Notes: generated by a model not told the origin, from the letters alone. DNA of 64,000 nucleotides from Spirochaetales bacterium (GCA_016839055.1 JAEKNX010000001.1:1-64000); one strand, 5' to 3'; shown: positions 35,026 through 44,121, numbered from the stretch's first letter. Numbers and translations: made by a program.

Positions 35026-35442
35026 ATGTTTCTAGATAATAGTTTTGGAAAGAATATGGAGCTGCTTCACCGGACGATGGATGCCAGCCTTTACAGGCGT
35101 TCGGTCATTGCCGACAACCTCGCCAATGCGGACACTCCGAACTTCAAGAGATCAACGGTGAACTTTGAATCAGAACTCAAGAGAGCGCTAAATTCAGAGA
35201 ATAGCGGAGGAATGAAGGCGGCGCTGACAGATGAGAAGCATATTTCTTTTAACAAAACTCAGGACTGGAAGGATGTTAAGCCCCGCAAGGTTCTTGATTA
35301 TCTGACACAGTCGGATAACAACGGAAACAATGTTGATGCCGAGGAAGAGATGATGCTCGCAATGCAGAATCAGTTGCAGTACAACCTCCTTACAGCATCT
35401 ATCTCAAACCAGTTTTACCAGATTACAAAGGTAACAAGCTAG
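35026..35442 (+). CDS. flgB: FlgB, proximal rod protein
   Basis: About 138 residues from ATG 35026 (gagagagg upstream), matching family N-termini; an in-frame ATG at 34972 lacks a site. FlgB is a rod subunit of the flagellar basal body. It shows the rod signature MDASLYRRSVIADNLANADTP and the C-terminal QLQYNLLTASISNQF. First gene of the motility cluster; flgC follows after 10 bp. Confidence 0.95.
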   Translation: MFLDNSFGKNMELLHRTMDASLYRRSVIADNLANADTPNFKRSTVNFESELKRALNSENSGGMKAALTDEKHISFNKTQDWKDVKPRKVLDYLTQSDNNGNNVDAEEEMMLAMQNQLQYNLLTASISNQFYQITKVTS

Positions 35443-35452
35443 GAGGCTCATA

Positions 35453-35914
35453 ATGGGATTATTCACAAGCATAAATACTGCAACATCAGGAATGACCGCA
35501 CAGCGGATGCGGCTTGATGTTATTTCAGATAATATAGCGAATGCCGAAACAACACGTACTCCAGAGGGCGGGGCTTTTCGGCGGAGCAGGGTTATCTTCA
35601 AGCCTGAGGTTTCGCAGCCGTACTGGAAGAGTCCTTTTCTTCCGGAGAAACTACAGAACAGGATAGGCAAGGGAGTCGAGGTTGTCGAGATCCAGAAGGA
35701 TATGGACAGCGAGATGCGTCTTGTCTATGACCCGACTCATCCCGACGCTATGAAGGTCGGGCCGAAGGAAGGTTATGTAGAAATGTCGAACGTAAATATC
35801 GTCGATGAAATGGTCGACATGATTTCGGCCTCTCGTTCATATGAGGCGAATGTGGCGGTTGTCGAGGGTTCGAAGTCGATGTTTATGAAGGCCCTTGAGA
35901 TAGGCAGGAGGTAG
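35453..35914 (+). CDS. flgC: FlgC, proximal rod protein
   Basis: A 153-residue rod protein. N-terminal INTATSGMTAQRMRLDVIS with DNIANAETTRTPEGG is the shared rod/hook signature; the C-terminal VDEMVDMISASRSYEANVAV completes the coiled-coil pair. It assembles with FlgB in the periplasmic rod. RBS aggagg is present before ATG. Length matches the family. Confidence 0.96.
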   Translation: MGLFTSINTATSGMTAQRMRLDVISDNIANAETTRTPEGGAFRRSRVIFKPEVSQPYWKSPFLPEKLQNRIGKGVEVVEIQKDMDSEMRLVYDPTHPDAMKVGPKEGYVEMSNVNIVDEMVDMISASRSYEANVAVVEGSKSMFMKALEIGRR

Positions 35915-35917
35915 TAG

Positions 35918-36250
35918 ATGAGCGGGTTATTCGGTACGGGAGCGGTAACAGGTGATCAGGTCTTGCTCAAGGCGACGCATAAGAATCATTTTGGTATTCA
36001 GCAGCCTAAGCAGGATGATGAAAACGCTTCCGAAGAGTTTACAAACGCACTTAAGGGCGCACTTGGACAGACGAATCAGCTGCAGCAGAGTATGACTGAC
36101 ATTACTCAGGCTTATTTAACCGATCCTGAGAGTGTGGATGTTCATGATGTGACAATTGCCATGAGTAAGGCGAATATGTCACTTGAAATTACCAAAGCGG
36201 TGGTTGACGGAGCGTTAAAAGCGTATAACAATATAATAAATATTAGATAA
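35918..36250 (+). CDS. fliE: FliE, MS ring-rod junction
   Basis: A 110-residue FliE that links the MS ring to the rod. The C-terminal core is conserved: FTNALKGALGQTNQLQQSM, SVDVHDVTIAMSKANMSLEI, VDGALKAYNNIINIR. The first 30 residues are variable. It starts 3 bp after flgC. A 55-bp gap with no notable structure precedes the fliF start. Confidence 0.93.
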   Translation: MSGLFGTGAVTGDQVLLKATHKNHFGIQQPKQDDENASEEFTNALKGALGQTNQLQQSMTDITQAYLTDPESVDVHDVTIAMSKANMSLEITKAVVDGALKAYNNIINIR

Positions 36251-36305
36251 AGAAAAACAGCTTAGTTTTACTATATTCCAGGTTCTTTTTTCAATGGGAG
36301 GGGGA

Positions 36306-38015
36306 ATGAACGAATGGTTTAGAAAAGTAATTGAGCGGATCCGGGGCGCATGGGGGAAATGGTCCGGTCTGCAGAAGATTATTTTTATAGGAATAATAAT
36401 CGCTATTATTGCCGGAATAATTCTAGTATCGGCAGTAAGTACGACACCGAATATGGTGCCGCTATTCACATCCCCTGTTACTGATTCGGATACTCTGTAT
36501 AAGATCTCAATGCGGCTTGATGAGGAAAATGTTCAGCACCGTATAACTGAAGCGGGAATGATCTATGTAGACAATAAGGCGGCGGCTCAGCGGATGATCT
36601 CCATTCTGATGCGCGAGGATCTTATTCCGTCCGAGATTTCTGTTTGGGACGTTTTTAAGATGGACAGATGGACAGTCACCGACTTCGAACGGGAAGTTAA
36701 TCTGCAGCGTGCGGTAACCGAGAGTCTTGAACTTCATATCGAAGCACTCGAGGATATCGACAGCACCCAGGTGACTCTGGTAATGCCTGAGACTGAACTC
36801 TTTTCTGAGGACCAGGATCCTGTAACCGCTTCGGTTATAATAACCCCCAGACCGGGAAGCGATATAATCACGAACCGTAACAAGATCGAAGGTATCGAGA
36901 AACTCGTGAAATTCGCGGTTCAGGGGCTCAAAAGTGAAAATATTGTAATCACAGATTACCGTGGTACTATTCTTAATGATTTTGAGGATATGGCTCAATT
37001 TGACAGACTGGAGCTGACTAAACGTCAGATGGATCAGAAGTCGAAGCTCGAGGCCAAGTATAAGGCCGAGATCCTCAATGAGCTCCGGAGTATTTTTGGG
37101 GTAGACAGGGTAAAAATTCTAAGGGTTGATATCGACCTGGATATGGGCAAGAAGACAGTTGAAACAGATGAGTTTTTCCCTATCACACTGAAGGCCGATA
37201 ACCCAAGTACTCCCTTTGATGAAACAGAGGTCATTAAAAATGTGCCGCGTTCTGAGCAGAAGATAGATGAAAGCTACCGCGGTACAGGTTTTAATCCCGA
37301 GGGTCCTCCGGGACAGGAAGGGCAGACTCCTCCTGCTTACAAGGATCTTGAGGGTCTTGTTGGTGAATATGAAAACAATTCGAATACTATAAATTATGAA
37401 ATCAATGAGCGGAAAATCTTCGAAGAAAAAAATCCCTGGAAAATTCAGAGAATTACCATAGGTGTAGCTTTGGATGGAATATGGACTCGTGTTTATAATG
37501 ATAAGGGCCTTCTTTCGATAACTCCAGAGGGTTCAATCGAAAGAGAATATAGAAGCATTGATGATGAGAGTCTTCGTAAGGCCCAAAACCTTATAGAACA
37601 TTCGGTAGGCTATAACTCCTTGCGGGGCGACTCAGTTTCTGTTCAGCATCTTGCTTTTGACCGAACGGCTCAGTTTGAATTTGAAGATCAGAAATACCGT
37701 AATCAGAAGAGGCTGCAGCAGGCAATAATATATTCACTGATAGGAATTGCTGTAATAATTATAGCCTTTATACTTTTCCGGTTTGTCTCAAGAGAACTCG
37801 AGCGCAGGCGCCGTCTGCGTGAAGAGGAACTCGCAAGGCAGCATCAAGCCATGCGTGAGGCGGCCCTTAGGTCTGCCGAAGAAGAGAGCATGGACGTAGA
37901 AATGTCTGTAGAAGATCGGGCCAGAATCGAGATACAGGAGCATGCCATGAATATGGCACGTGAACATCCTGAGGATGTAGCGCAATTAATCAGAACATGG
38001 CTTGTGGAGGAGTAG
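36306..38015 (+). CDS. fliF: FliF, MS-ring protein
   Basis: About 569 residues from ATG 36306, where gggaggggga supplies the ribosome site; an ATG at 36294 overlaps that site. FliF forms the inner-membrane MS ring. One membrane span is near residues 21-45 (KIIFIGIIIAIIAGIILVSA), a second near the C-terminus (AIIYSLIGIAVIIIAFILF). The ring-building motif domains between contain DRWTVTDFEREVNLQRA. The C-terminal tail (DVAQLIRTWLVEE) binds FliG. Confidence 0.96.
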   Translation: MNEWFRKVIERIRGAWGKWSGLQKIIFIGIIIAIIAGIILVSAVSTTPNMVPLFTSPVTDSDTLYKISMRLDEENVQHRITEAGMIYVDNKAAAQRMISILMREDLIPSEISVWDVFKMDRWTVTDFEREVNLQRAVTESLELHIEALEDIDSTQVTLVMPETELFSEDQDPVTASVIITPRPGSDIITNRNKIEGIEKLVKFAVQGLKSENIVITDYRGTILNDFEDMAQFDRLELTKRQMDQKSKLEAKYKAEILNELRSIFGVDRVKILRVDIDLDMGKKTVETDEFFPITLKADNPSTPFDETEVIKNVPRSEQKIDESYRGTGFNPEGPPGQEGQTPPAYKDLEGLVGEYENNSNTINYEINERKIFEEKNPWKIQRITIGVALDGIWTRVYNDKGLLSITPEGSIEREYRSIDDESLRKAQNLIEHSVGYNSLRGDSVSVQHLAFDRTAQFEFEDQKYRNQKRLQQAIIYSLIGIAVIIIAFILFRFVSRELERRRRLREEELARQHQAMREAALRSAEEESMDVEMSVEDRARIEIQEHAMNMAREHPEDVAQLIRTWLVEE

Positions 38016-38019
38016 TAAT

Positions 38020-39069
38020 ATGGCAAAAACCGGAGCAGCCGCAGCCGGCAGCGGAAAGGGAAAGATTAAAAAGGATCTTACAGGAAGACAGAAGGCCGCA
38101 ATTTTCCTTGTTACCCTCGGATCGGAAATCTCTTCCGAGATCTTCAAGCATCTTCGTGATGATGAAATAGAGGCTTTAACGTTCGAAATAGCAAGGCTTG
38201 ATACGATTGAGTCTGAGGAGCGTGACCGCGTTTTAATGGAGTTTAAAGAGTTGATGATGGCACAGGACTTTATCACTTCGGGCGGTATAGAGTATGCCCG
38301 TGAACTGCTTGAAAAGTCACTCGGTTCTCAGAAGGCGGTAGATATAATTAACCGTCTGACAAGTTCGCTTCAGGTTAGGCCCTTTGACTTTATAAGAAGG
38401 ACCGATCCGGCACATCTTCTGAACTTTATTCAGCAGGAGCATCCGCAGACCATCGCGCTGATCCTTGCTTATCTCGAACCTCAGAAGGCTTCGGTAATAC
38501 TCGGAGCACTTCCTCATGAGGTCCAGTCTGATGTAGCGCGGCGAATTGCTACGATGGACCGGACGTCTCCAGAGGTCCTTAGAGAGGTTGAGAGGGTACT
38601 CGAGAAGAAGCTTTCAACTCTATCCTCTGAAGACTATACTGCGGCAGGCGGTGTAGAGAATATTGTTGAGATTCTAAACCTTGTTGACCGATCTACCGAG
38701 AAAATCATTATTGAGGCACTCGAGGAAGACGATCCGGAGCTTGCTGAAGAAATTAAAAAGAGGATGTTCGTTTTCGAGGATATTGTTCTGCTTGATGATA
38801 GGGCAATCCAGAAGGTTCTCCGGGAAGTTGATACGAGTGAGCTGGGCAAGGCGCTCCGCGGTGTTGAGACCGAGGTTCAGGACAAGATCTTCAGGAATAT
38901 GTCCAAGCGTGCATCTCAGCTTCTTAAGGAAGAGATGGAATATATGGGTCCTGTCCGGCTTAAGGACGTTGAGGAAACCCAGCAGAAGATAGTGTCGATT
39001 ATTAGAAAGCTTGAAGATCAGGGTGAGATTGTTGTGGCCCGCTCAGGCGAAGATGAAATGGTAGTATAA
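38020..39069 (+). CDS. fliG: FliG, motor switch protein
   Basis: About 349 residues from ATG 38020 (ggaggag upstream); the frame is open further but inside fliF. FliG transmits torque from the stators to the rotor. Recognisable: LTGRQKAAIFLVTLGSEISS, the middle-domain EHPQTIALILAYL (EHPQ motif), and the C-terminal torque helix with VLREVDTSELGKALRG and MSKRASQLLKEEME. An unusual Ala/Gly/Lys-rich N-terminal extension of about 20 residues is present. Confidence 0.96.
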   Translation: MAKTGAAAAGSGKGKIKKDLTGRQKAAIFLVTLGSEISSEIFKHLRDDEIEALTFEIARLDTIESEERDRVLMEFKELMMAQDFITSGGIEYARELLEKSLGSQKAVDIINRLTSSLQVRPFDFIRRTDPAHLLNFIQQEHPQTIALILAYLEPQKASVILGALPHEVQSDVARRIATMDRTSPEVLREVERVLEKKLSTLSSEDYTAAGGVENIVEILNLVDRSTEKIIIEALEEDDPELAEEIKKRMFVFEDIVLLDDRAIQKVLREVDTSELGKALRGVETEVQDKIFRNMSKRASQLLKEEMEYMGPVRLKDVEETQQKIVSIIRKLEDQGEIVVARSGEDEMVV

Positions 39070-39082
39070 CGGAGGTTTCGGT

Positions 39083-39991
39083 TTGGCAAAGAATGTATTT
39101 AGGCCGGCAGAGATAGTCGCTCTGACAAAACAGGTGATGCTTGATTCACCATTCAAAAAGGTTCCCGAGCCTGAAATGATAATTCCCGCCGAAGAATATA
39201 CCGGGCCTACGGCCGATGATCTCCGGCGTGAGGCCGAGGCTTTCAGAATAAACTGGGAGGCCGAAAAAGAGATGATGATTTCCCAGGCCCGTGCCGAGGC
39301 TGACCGTATTATAAACGAAGCCGAGCAGTCCGCCTTTGATCAGGTGAAGCAGAAGAACGACGAAGCCCTTCAGATTAAACAAAAGGCGGAGGACGAGGCA
39401 GGGGATCTGCTGGATAATGCAGAGAAACAAGTGCGGAGTATGATGGATGACGCAGAAAAGCAGGTATCAGGCCTGCATGAAGCGTCAAGGAAAGAAGGTT
39501 ATACCGAGGGCCGTGAAGAAGGTTTCGCCGAAGGCAGGGCCGAGGTTGACAGGCTCATCGAGCATCTGCATACAATAATTTCAAACGCCATAGAGAAACG
39601 AAACCAGATAATTGATCAGTCAGAGACGCAGATTATAGATCTTGTGCTGCTGATTAGTCAGAAAATAATCAAGGTGATCTCTGAAAACCAGAAGAATGTA
39701 GTTATAAATAATGTTATCCAGGCGCTCAGGAAGCTTAAGAGCCGGGGTGATGTAGTCATACGTGTCAATCTTGACGATGTGAAGCTTACCAGTGAGCATG
39801 TGAAGGATTTTATGAGGATGGTCGAAAACGTCAGATCTATTACTGTCATGGAAGATTCGTCGGTTGATAGAGGCGGGTGCATAATTGAGACTGATTTCGG
39901 CCGTATTGATGCCAGGATTAGTTCTCAGTTTAAAGAGATCGAGGAGAAAATACTCGAACTTGTGCCTATTAGGGCCAGCGGGGAAGAGTGA
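39083..39991 (+). CDS. fliH: FliH, export ATPase regulator
   Basis: A 302-residue FliH, which holds the export ATPase FliI at the C-ring. The N-terminal half is a long acidic coiled coil (about 60-150) including TEGREEGFAEGRAEVDRL; the C-terminal part (IDLVLLISQKIIKVI; VKDFMRMVENVRSITVMED; GGCIIETDFGRIDARI) matches the FliH/V-ATPase E-like domain. Start is TTG with ggagg 7 nt upstream. A double hairpin begins exactly at its stop codon. Confidence 0.93.
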   Translation: MAKNVFRPAEIVALTKQVMLDSPFKKVPEPEMIIPAEEYTGPTADDLRREAEAFRINWEAEKEMMISQARAEADRIINEAEQSAFDQVKQKNDEALQIKQKAEDEAGDLLDNAEKQVRSMMDDAEKQVSGLHEASRKEGYTEGREEGFAEGRAEVDRLIEHLHTIISNAIEKRNQIIDQSETQIIDLVLLISQKIIKVISENQKNVVINNVIQALRKLKSRGDVVIRVNLDDVKLTSEHVKDFMRMVENVRSITVMEDSSVDRGGCIIETDFGRIDARISSQFKEIEEKILELVPIRASGEE

Positions 39992-40050
39992 CGGCCTGAA
40001 GGGCCGTCCAGGAGTTTTAATATTTCCATAGTGGAAATATTAAAACATCC
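39990..40050. repeat. Double hairpin at the fliH stop codon
   Basis: Stem one is gacggcct/gggccgtc with loop GAA (39990-40008, one G-U pair). Then comes the 4-nt linker cagg. Stem two is a perfect 15-bp inverted repeat with loop TAG (40014-40046), flanked by gga and atcc. Triloops, the cagg linker and a second stem bounded by gga/tcc match the hairpin pairs at 1-1525 and 5699-5752. It begins within the TGA of fliH. Confidence 0.8.
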
Positions 40051-40089
40051 ATTAATATAAGTGAGGGTTTTTTAACCAGGGAGTTTGTA

Positions 40090-40138
40090 CGGTAATTACC
40101 GATGAACTTCACAATCAATTTGCGATAGCAGATTGATT
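40090..40138. repeat. Further inverted repeats before fliI
   Basis: A 12-bp perfect palindrome (cggtaattaccg, 40090-40101) is followed by an 11-bp stem, aatcaatttgc/gcagattgatt, with loop GATA (40113-40138). Together with the preceding hairpin pair they fill most of the 171-bp gap between fliH and fliI. They could form an mRNA structure upstream of the fliI ribosome site. Confidence 0.6.
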
Positions 40139-40162
40139 CACTTTTACCTGGGAGGGGAGAAA

Positions 40163-41530
40163 GTGAAGATGTTTGAAAAATACAACATGATGCTTGGCCG
40201 GACCGATCCGATTAAGTATACCGGTGTTGTGAAACGTGTAATGGGGCTTTTGATAGAAAGCAGCGGCCCCCAGGTAGTGTTAGGTGAGGTCTGTCAGATA
40301 CTTATTCCCGGCTGCAGTGAGCCTGTGAAGGCTGAGGTCGTCGGGTTCAGGGACAAAACGGTCCAACTTATGCCCTACCACGAAATAGACGGAATTGAAC
40401 CAGGATGCGTTGTCGTGGCTTCCGGGAAGACTCTTGAAATACCAGTATCAAAGCGAATGCTCGGACGTGTGGTTGATAGTATGGGCCGCCCCGCTGACGG
40501 TATGGGTGCCTATGGGGCCGATGCCTGGTATCCTGTATCCGCGCCTTCTCTGAATGCGCTCAAAAGAGAAGTGATCCGGGACAGAATTGTCACCGGAGTA
40601 CGAGCCATTGACTTCATGACCCCGGCAGGAAAGGGCCAGCGTATCGGAATATTCTCAGGCTCCGGCGTCGGAAAATCAACACTTTTAGGAATGATAGCAC
40701 GGAATACTAATGCGGATGTAAATGTGATTGCGCTCATCGGAGAGCGCGGCCGTGAGGTGCGCGAGTTCATTGAACGCGATCTTGGTCCGGAAGGTATGAA
40801 GAAATCTATAATCATAGTCTCGACATCGGATACCCCTCCTCTTTCGAGGCTGCGAGGGGCATATGTAGCAACTACTATAGCCGAATATTTTCGTGACCAG
40901 GGTAATGATGTAATGTTGCTGTTCGACTCAATAACCCGCTTCGCCCGTGCACAGAGGGAGATAGGTCTTGCATCCGGTGAACCTCCGGCAAACCGCGGCT
41001 ATCCACCGTCTGTATTTGAAAAAATGCCAAAGCTGCTTGAACGATGCGGAACCTCTGACAAGGGAACAATAACAGGTTTTTATACAATCCTTGTTGAAGG
41101 TGATGATATGGACGAACCTATCGCCGACAATGTCAGAGGTATTCTTGACGGTCATATAGTACTTACCCGAAGGCTTGCCCAACGATACCATTACCCGGCA
41201 ATTGATGTTCTGGACTCGGTTTCGAGGCTTTCAACGGTTGTAACCGAGAAAGATGAGCAAGCGGCTGCCGGTAAGATGCGGAGGCTTCTTGCCGAATTTA
41301 CAGAGGCCGAAGATCTGATAAATGTCGGTGCCTATGCTGCCGGAAGTAATCCTCACATAGATGAAGCAATATCCAAGATGGAATCGATAAACGGCTTCCT
41401 GAGGCAGGAAATTGAGGATAAAGCGCCTCTTGGGCTGACTCTGAATACGGCCTCTGATATTGTTGAAATGCCCATAGCCGCGGCGGCCCCCGCTGACCTC
41501 TGGGATAAGGGAGATCTGACAGATGCATAA
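40163..41530 (+). CDS. fliI: FliI, flagellar export ATPase
   Basis: About 455 residues; GTG 40163 is chosen (ggagg 7 nt upstream), with ATG 40169 two codons later as an alternative. FliI is the F1-beta-like ATPase of the flagellar type III export apparatus. Walker A is FSGSGVGKSTLLGMIA, followed by ALIGERGREVREFI, DVMLLFDSITRFARAQREIG and GYPPSVFEKMPKLLERCG. It is separated from fliH by an unusually long, hairpin-rich gap, and overlaps fliJ by 8 bp. Confidence 0.96.
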   Translation: MKMFEKYNMMLGRTDPIKYTGVVKRVMGLLIESSGPQVVLGEVCQILIPGCSEPVKAEVVGFRDKTVQLMPYHEIDGIEPGCVVVASGKTLEIPVSKRMLGRVVDSMGRPADGMGAYGADAWYPVSAPSLNALKREVIRDRIVTGVRAIDFMTPAGKGQRIGIFSGSGVGKSTLLGMIARNTNADVNVIALIGERGREVREFIERDLGPEGMKKSIIIVSTSDTPPLSRLRGAYVATTIAEYFRDQGNDVMLLFDSITRFARAQREIGLASGEPPANRGYPPSVFEKMPKLLERCGTSDKGTITGFYTILVEGDDMDEPIADNVRGILDGHIVLTRRLAQRYHYPAIDVLDSVSRLSTVVTEKDEQAAAGKMRRLLAEFTEAEDLINVGAYAAGSNPHIDEAISKMESINGFLRQEIEDKAPLGLTLNTASDIVEMPIAAAAPADLWDKGDLTDA

Positions 41531-41963
41531 GTTCAGATTTAATCTGGAGCGCCTCCTTAGAATCCGTGAGCATGAGGAACAGGGCTGGAAAATTAAGCTC
41601 GGGAAGGCTGTCTCCGAATGTGTCCGGATAGAAACCAGAATTTCCAGCTGTGGATCTGAGATTGAACGAATTCTGCTTACCCGCGGCAGTATTGAAAATC
41701 GTGAAGCTGATTTTTTCTCAATGGAATTATATAAGCGCAGGATGACCTCTGAAATACAGAGCTTTTCAGTAGAGCTTGTAGAGGCTCAAAAGCGGAGAGA
41801 TTCCGTCAGAGAGACCTTCATTGAACATTCGAAGAATAGGAAGGTTCTGTCAAAGCTGAAAGAAAAGCGTGAACATGAATACTATAAAAAGCAGCTGAAG
41901 ATTGAATTCAATGAAGTTGATGAAATTAATAATAGCCGAGCCGCCGGCCGGACTATGAGGTAG
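41523..41963 (+). CDS. fliJ: FliJ, export chaperone/escort
   Basis: A 146-residue predicted coiled-coil protein in the normal fliJ position after fliI. FliJ sits in the export ATPase like a central stalk. It begins FRFNLERLLRIREHEEQGWKI and is rich in Glu, Arg and Lys throughout. The start overlaps the fliI end (8 bp). Family conservation is low, so position and topology carry the call. Confidence 0.88.
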   Translation: MHKFRFNLERLLRIREHEEQGWKIKLGKAVSECVRIETRISSCGSEIERILLTRGSIENREADFFSMELYKRRMTSEIQSFSVELVEAQKRRDSVRETFIEHSKNRKVLSKLKEKREHEYYKKQLKIEFNEVDEINNSRAAGRTMR

Positions 41964-41972
41964 GAGGGAGTT

Positions 41973-42614
41973 GTGGCAGGAATATCGGCTGTAAAAACCG
42001 GATCAAAGGTAGTAGCTCTTGTGCTGCTGATTTTAATACTGGTTCTGGGCGGGTTCGTCTGGTTTGATTATCTGGGGCTTATTAATGTGAAGGAAATGTT
42101 GTCTCCAGTTGTCGGCCCTGTTGCCGGGCGTCTGGGAATTGATTTCGGACTTCCTGAACCTATAAAAAATATTGAGGATATAAATCTGCTGGCAAAAGAG
42201 CGTCTTGGTAAGCAGCAGCAGTCTCTTGAACTGCGGATGAGTGAGCTCGATCTCCGTGAACAGGAGATCGAAACTACCGAGGTAGAGATCAAACAAATGC
42301 TCGAATCTCTTGAAGAAAGGGAAGCGGCTTTCAAAGAACAAGAAAAATCGTTTAACGATCGTCTAAAAGCGTACGACAATAGAAATGCGAACCTTAGGCA
42401 AGCAGCAGAGTATTTCATTGGAATGCCGCCTGAAGCAGCTGTTCAGATGTATCTTGAAATGGATGATCAGGATGTTATTGATATTCTGAGAGCACATCAG
42501 GCTATTAGTAATGAAAAAGGAACTGCTTCAATGGTTTCCTACTGGCTGTCACTGATGCCTGCCGAAAGATCCGCGACTCTCAATCGGAAAATGTTAAAAA
42601 AGCCGGAGAGTTAA
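41973..42614 (+). CDS. flbB: FlbB, spirochaete flagellar collar protein
   Basis: A 213-residue protein with one N-terminal membrane span (VVALVLLILILVLGGFVWF), a long coiled coil (about 75-140), and a C-terminal MgtE-N-like helical part (AAEYFIGMPPEAAVQMYLEM, DVIDILRAHQA). This matches FlbB, which in Borrelia organises the periplasmic collar around the motor. Start is GTG with aggaggga upstream. Position between fliJ and fliK agrees with other spirochaetes. Confidence 0.85.
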   Translation: MAGISAVKTGSKVVALVLLILILVLGGFVWFDYLGLINVKEMLSPVVGPVAGRLGIDFGLPEPIKNIEDINLLAKERLGKQQQSLELRMSELDLREQEIETTEVEIKQMLESLEEREAAFKEQEKSFNDRLKAYDNRNANLRQAAEYFIGMPPEAAVQMYLEMDDQDVIDILRAHQAISNEKGTASMVSYWLSLMPAERSATLNRKMLKKPES

Positions 42615-42634
42615 TATTCTATTGGAGGGTGGGG

Positions 42635-44062
42635 TTGAATACAGCACCTTTACAATTATTGCCGATAGATTGCGGCAGTAAACATCAGGAAAAAGTCTCA
42701 CAGCAGATGAAAGGCGAAGAACATGGGAAAAGGTTTAACGATGTTCTTGAGTCAGCTGTACAGAAAAATGAGCGGAAGCCGGCAAGTCGAGAAGTACGAA
42801 CCGAAACCGGGAAGAGCTCAGCTGACTACAGAGGCGAAGCTGACTCAGACGTAATAGGCCGGCAAGCGGATGCGGCCGGAAGAGATACGCAGACTGAAGA
42901 CGGGAAGGCCGAGCGTGGAAAGGCTGATAGCAAGGCTGATTCCGGAAAAAATGAGAAAACCAGGAAAAGCGGCGGAAGGAAAACCGACGAGATCACGGCG
43001 GATACTAAAAAGCCTAAGGGAAAAGGTGAAGATGTTCTCGCGGCTGTTTTTGCGGGCCGGGCGGAACTAGGGAAGCTCGAAGATCAAAAAGCTTCTAAGG
43101 ACCTGAAAGCCGGAAAAGAGGCTGTAAAGTCTATACCGGTAAAGAACATTCTTAAATTCAACACTCTCGAAGGCCTTAAAGGCGCGGCAGGACAATCTGA
43201 AACCCTCAATCATAAATTAGACCTCGAAAAGACCGGTAGCAAGCAGAAGAGTGATAAGAATGCAGAAGCGAAGACTGTCGGAGCGGGCGGCATGCTGTCC
43301 TCAGATGCCGCAGAAAAGCTCCTCAGGGCAGCCGGAAGTGGAAGAGGACTCATTCCTAAGGCTGCATCTCATGGAGGCATTAACAGCGTCTCGAAGGTGA
43401 CCGGCGGGAAAGCTTCGGCACTCGACGGAAAGGCTGCTAAGGCCAATTCGAAACTCCGGGTTGTTGATCATCGCAGGAATTCGGCCGCGCATTCGGAAGG
43501 AAAAAGCTTCAAGCTCAATTCCGATGAGAGTTTCAAAATAAGTGGGACTTCTGCCGATGATACCGGTAAAACCATTGAACTCAACGCAGCTCCTGATTCC
43601 AGTAGAATGGAAGGCCGTACGGCTCAGCCGCGGACTGTTCAGGCAACAGTTTTATCTCAGCTGAAAGAAGGCGTTAATGATCAGATAGTTAAACAGGCCG
43701 GTATCATCGTCAAAGCGAACGGTAACGGGGAAATAAAGCTTGTTATGAAGCCTGAACAGCTCGGAAAAGTAAGAATCCAGCTTTCGCTGAACGATAATCA
43801 TATAGCCGGGCGAATAATTGTCGAAAATAATATAGTGAGAGAGATTTTTGAGAGTAATCTTGAAAATCTTTATAAGGCGTTCGGCTTGGAAGGCTTCGAG
43901 AACGGCGGACTTGAGGTTATGGTACAGGGCGGAGATTCAGACGGCCCCGGAAAGAGATCGTCGGGCGGCGCCAACAGAAGGGCCATGCAGGCTATCGAAG
44001 ATGCCGTTCCAGAGATAGTCGAAACCGAATGGCAGAACAATGCCGTTAACATGGTAGTTTAA
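42635..44062 (+). CDS. fliK: FliK, hook-length control protein
   Basis: About 475 residues from TTG 42635, with ggaggg 5 nt upstream; the in-frame GTG at 42629 overlaps that site. The long N-terminal part is Lys-, Gly- and Ala-rich and low complexity, as expected of a molecular ruler. The C-terminal FliK domain is seen in IIVKANGNGEIKLVMKPEQL followed by GKVRIQLSLNDNHIAGRIIV. It sets hook length and switches export specificity. A hairpin pair starts at its stop codon. Confidence 0.9.
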   Translation: MNTAPLQLLPIDCGSKHQEKVSQQMKGEEHGKRFNDVLESAVQKNERKPASREVRTETGKSSADYRGEADSDVIGRQADAAGRDTQTEDGKAERGKADSKADSGKNEKTRKSGGRKTDEITADTKKPKGKGEDVLAAVFAGRAELGKLEDQKASKDLKAGKEAVKSIPVKNILKFNTLEGLKGAAGQSETLNHKLDLEKTGSKQKSDKNAEAKTVGAGGMLSSDAAEKLLRAAGSGRGLIPKAASHGGINSVSKVTGGKASALDGKAAKANSKLRVVDHRRNSAAHSEGKSFKLNSDESFKISGTSADDTGKTIELNAAPDSSRMEGRTAQPRTVQATVLSQLKEGVNDQIVKQAGIIVKANGNGEIKLVMKPEQLGKVRIQLSLNDNHIAGRIIVENNIVREIFESNLENLYKAFGLEGFENGGLEVMVQGGDSDGPGKRSSGGANRRAMQAIEDAVPEIVETEWQNNAVNMVV

Positions 44063-44106
44063 GGAATGATAAATCATTTCTTAAGCAGTTTCCTCTGGAA
44101 ACTTGC
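44059..44106. repeat. Double hairpin at the fliK stop codon
   Basis: Stem one is a 12-bp inverted repeat (44059-44070 with 44073-44084, one G-U pair) that includes the fliK TAA. Stem two is gtttcc/ggaaac with loop TCT (44088-44102), extended by gca/tgc. The second stem resembles the gtttgcc/ggcaaac stem of the 307-bp unit. The flgD ribosome site aaggag follows. Confidence 0.65.
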
Positions 44107-44121
44107 ATAAAGGAGAATTGA

